7,400 bases of DNA from Bacteroides sp. 43_108 (GTDB lineage: Bacteria; Bacteroidota; Bacteroidia; Bacteroidales; Bacteroidaceae), in assembly GCA_001915545.1 (NCBI GenBank), contig MNQS01000167.1:872-8271 (forward strand), read 5' to 3'. The notes beneath the pieces are model-generated. The model searched no databases. It saw only the letters and a list, made by a program, of their open reading frames with translations, and was not told where the DNA came from. Shown piece after piece: positions 5,581 to 7,400 of this stretch; position 1 is the stretch's first letter; every line of letters starts with the position of its first letter. The position numbers and the translations under genes are program-made.

Positions 5581-7400
5581 ATGCACAATGTAATGAAAAA
5601 CATTTTAAGATTTATATTTATATTGTTTCTTATATTCTTGTCTTTACCCATTTTCTCTCGTTCCTACGCTTTTCGTGGCTTGTCTGTAACTGAGGGATTA
5701 TCAGATTTAGTGGTAAATGCCATCTATAAAGATTCTTTAGGTTATGTGTGGTTGGGGACCGGCAATTCGTTGGAATGTTTTGATGGAATTCATTTCAAGC
5801 ATTATCTTATTCCGGGTTCAGATGAAAAATTGAAACGGGTAAATGCCATTGCTGAGATGCCTGGCAATGAATTGTGGATGGGGAATGGTAGTGGATTATG
5901 GCGTGTTAGCAAGCAGAAAAATAGTTTGGAGCCCATTGCCCGTGAAACGATAGGATATGCTGTGCGCTCTCTTTTACATGATGGGAAAGGAATACTTTAT
6001 ATCGGAACAGAAAGGGGGCTTTTCATTTATAAAGGAGGTAGCTTGAACCAAATTATGATAGATCCTAATATGTTGTCGGCGGCGAACTCTATTGGTGGCT
6101 TGAATTTGGGAGAAGATGGAATACTTTGGATGGCTACGGAGAATGGTCTTTATTCTCTGCGACTTTCAGATAGAAAAATAGAGGCTTATCATAATGTGAT
6201 GGAAGAGAAGCATGTTTGTTCTTTTAAGAATATAGCTAGGATTGGGAGTATGCTTTATTTAGGAACGATGGGGCAGGGAATCATCAGTTTCGATACACAA
6301 ACTAAAGAATTTGCTCGTTTTGTTGATGTAGGTTGTAATGTAATTTCTTCTTTATCCGGTGATGGGAAAAGCCTTTTGTATGTGGGAACCGATGGTAACG
6401 GAGTTCATTTTGTATCAACGGATAAAAAGAAAGTTGTTCGTTCCATGCGTCATGAAACAGGGAAGGATGAAACTTTGCGTTCTAATTCCGTTTATTCTGT
6501 TTTGGTTGATAAAGAAGGTTTGATTTGGGTAGGATTCTATCAGCTGGGGTTGGATTACACATTATATCAGAGTGGGCTGTTCTCCACTTATACGTATGCT
6601 CCTTTTTTTGATTCCAGAGATATGCCAGTACGTGCACTTGCTATCAAAGAGAAAGAGAAACTGATTGGATCTCGTGACGGACTTTTTTATATTGACGAAG
6701 AAAATCATCGTTATAAAAGTTTCAAGGTTCCACAGTTACGCTCAAATATGATTTTCAGTTGTCTGTATTATCAGAATGAGTATTATATAGGTACATACGG
6801 TGGTGGAATGTATGTTTTAAATCCTGCGACTTTGACACTCAGAGATTTTGAACCGGATGGAGGAATGCCTTTTAGTAAGGGACATATTTTTTGTATCAAG
6901 CAGGATCGTGAAAAGAATTTGTGGATAGGAACATCTTTAGGAATATTCTGCTATAAAGACGGCAGACAGATAGCTCATTATACCAGTGCCAATTCTAAGT
7001 TGCCAGAAGGGAACGTATATGAAATCTATTTTGATTCCACTCATAAAGGATGGATATGTACAGAGAATGGAATGTGCATTTGGGACCCCTCTGCCCGGAC
7101 ATTGAAAACCGATGTGTTTCCTGAGGGATTTATTCATAAGGAAAAAATAAGAGTGATCTACGAAGATTCCAACCATGATCTTTATTTTTTTCCGGACAAA
7201 GGCTCTCTTTTTATCTCTGATTTGTCTATGACTATTTTTAGGCGTTTGCAGCCGGGGACTCCTTTGGATGGGAATGATGGTATGTTTATTGTAGAGGATC
7301 GTGAAAAGTGGTTATGGCTGGGAACTAACAATGGTTTGTTCCGGTATGATAAGAAAGACCATTTTATTCCTTATAATTTTGTTGATGGTATTCCCAGTTC
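5581..7400 (+). CDS. Hybrid two-component system (HTCS) regulator, N-terminal periplasmic sensor part, runs off right edge
   Basis: An open frame of 606 codons continues past the window end. Residues 5-26 form a hydrophobic signal sequence or membrane anchor (MKNILRF then a Phe/Ile/Leu run). The rest is an array of Reg_prop beta-propeller repeats of the type LWxGTxxGLxxYD. I count 13 repeat cores, at about residues 56, 98, 139, 182, 225, 266, 315, 361, 401, 447, 491, 534 and 578. The opening (AFRGLSVTEGLS, then DSLGYVWLGT) is characteristic of HTCS sensors. Known HTCS proteins have two seven-bladed propellers (14 repeats), a Y_Y_Y domain, one membrane helix, a histidine kinase, a receiver and an AraC-type DNA-binding domain; those parts would lie beyond 7400 and are predicted, not seen. 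It probably senses an oligosaccharide from the glycan attacked by the neighbouring enzymes and activates their genes. Start 5581 was chosen for its GAGG spacing; 5593 is the alternative. The call rests on the propeller only; a propeller-containing histidine kinase lacking the hybrid part is less likely. Confidence 0.9.
   Translation, partial: MHNVMKNILRFIFILFLIFLSLPIFSRSYAFRGLSVTEGLSDLVVNAIYKDSLGYVWLGTGNSLECFDGIHFKHYLIPGSDEKLKRVNAIAEMPGNELWMGNGSGLWRVSKQKNSLEPIARETIGYAVRSLLHDGKGILYIGTERGLFIYKGGSLNQIMIDPNMLSAANSIGGLNLGEDGILWMATENGLYSLRLSDRKIEAYHNVMEEKHVCSFKNIARIGSMLYLGTMGQGIISFDTQTKEFARFVDVGCNVISSLSGDGKSLLYVGTDGNGVHFVSTDKKKVVRSMRHETGKDETLRSNSVYSVLVDKEGLIWVGFYQLGLDYTLYQSGLFSTYTYAPFFDSRDMPVRALAIKEKEKLIGSRDGLFYIDEENHRYKSFKVPQLRSNMIFSCLYYQNEYYIGTYGGGMYVLNPATLTLRDFEPDGGMPFSKGHIFCIKQDREKNLWIGTSLGIFCYKDGRQIAHYTSANSKLPEGNVYEIYFDSTHKGWICTENGMCIWDPSARTLKTDVFPEGFIHKEKIRVIYEDSNHDLYFFPDKGSLFISDLSMTIFRRLQPGTPLDGNDGMFIVEDREKWLWLGTNNGLFRYDKKDHFIPYNFVDGIPS

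Noticed and set aside
5460..5651. Small minus-strand open frame (63 codons) across the terminator and HTCS start
   Set aside because: It runs antisense through the terminator, the promoter element and the HTCS signal sequence; its apparent hydrophobic stretch is the reverse of AT-rich DNA there.
6937..7176. Minus-strand open frame of 79 codons inside the HTCS gene
   Set aside because: Antisense to the propeller repeats, with no domain or start signal of its own.

Overview
The window looks like part of a carbohydrate-utilisation locus from a gut-type Bacteroidota (Bacteroides or Phocaeicola-like). Four things support this. The DNA is moderately AT-rich. Several intergenic regions carry the Bacteroides -7 promoter pattern TAnnTTTG. 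Three secreted proteins of kinds common in polysaccharide degradation sit side by side. The right end encodes the many-bladed periplasmic sensor typical of a hybrid two-component system (HTCS). Species and target polysaccharide cannot be read from the sequence.

Layout. Bases 857 to 1 (minus strand) hold the N-terminal 285 residues of a secreted glycoside hydrolase family 3 enzyme; the gene runs off the left edge before its catalytic nucleophile. A 123-bp divergent intergenic region (858-980) separates it from a rightward pair. The first of the pair is a secreted alpha/beta-hydrolase (981-2594), probably a carbohydrate esterase, with a C-terminal part resembling bacterial Ig-like modules. After 89 bp comes a 912-residue secreted protein of the heparinase II/III polysaccharide-lyase type (2684-5422). 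A strong intrinsic terminator (about 5454-5516) ends this pair. A separate promoter-like element (5544-5551) then precedes a rightward HTCS gene that starts at 5581 (or 5593) and leaves the window at 7400 while still inside its sensor propellers.

How the parts may work together (inference). The lyase would cut a uronic-acid-containing polysaccharide in the periplasm or at the cell surface. The esterase would remove ester groups such as acetyl that block it. The GH3 exo-enzyme would trim the released oligosaccharides. The HTCS would sense one of these oligosaccharides and switch the genes on. No SusC/SusD pair, sulfatase or GH88/GH105 unsaturated-uronyl hydrolase is visible; if they belong to the locus they lie outside the window.

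Both edge genes are truncated only by the window boundary. I saw no tRNA, rRNA, CRISPR array, insertion sequence or frameshift. No stretch longer than 170 bp lacks a gene.
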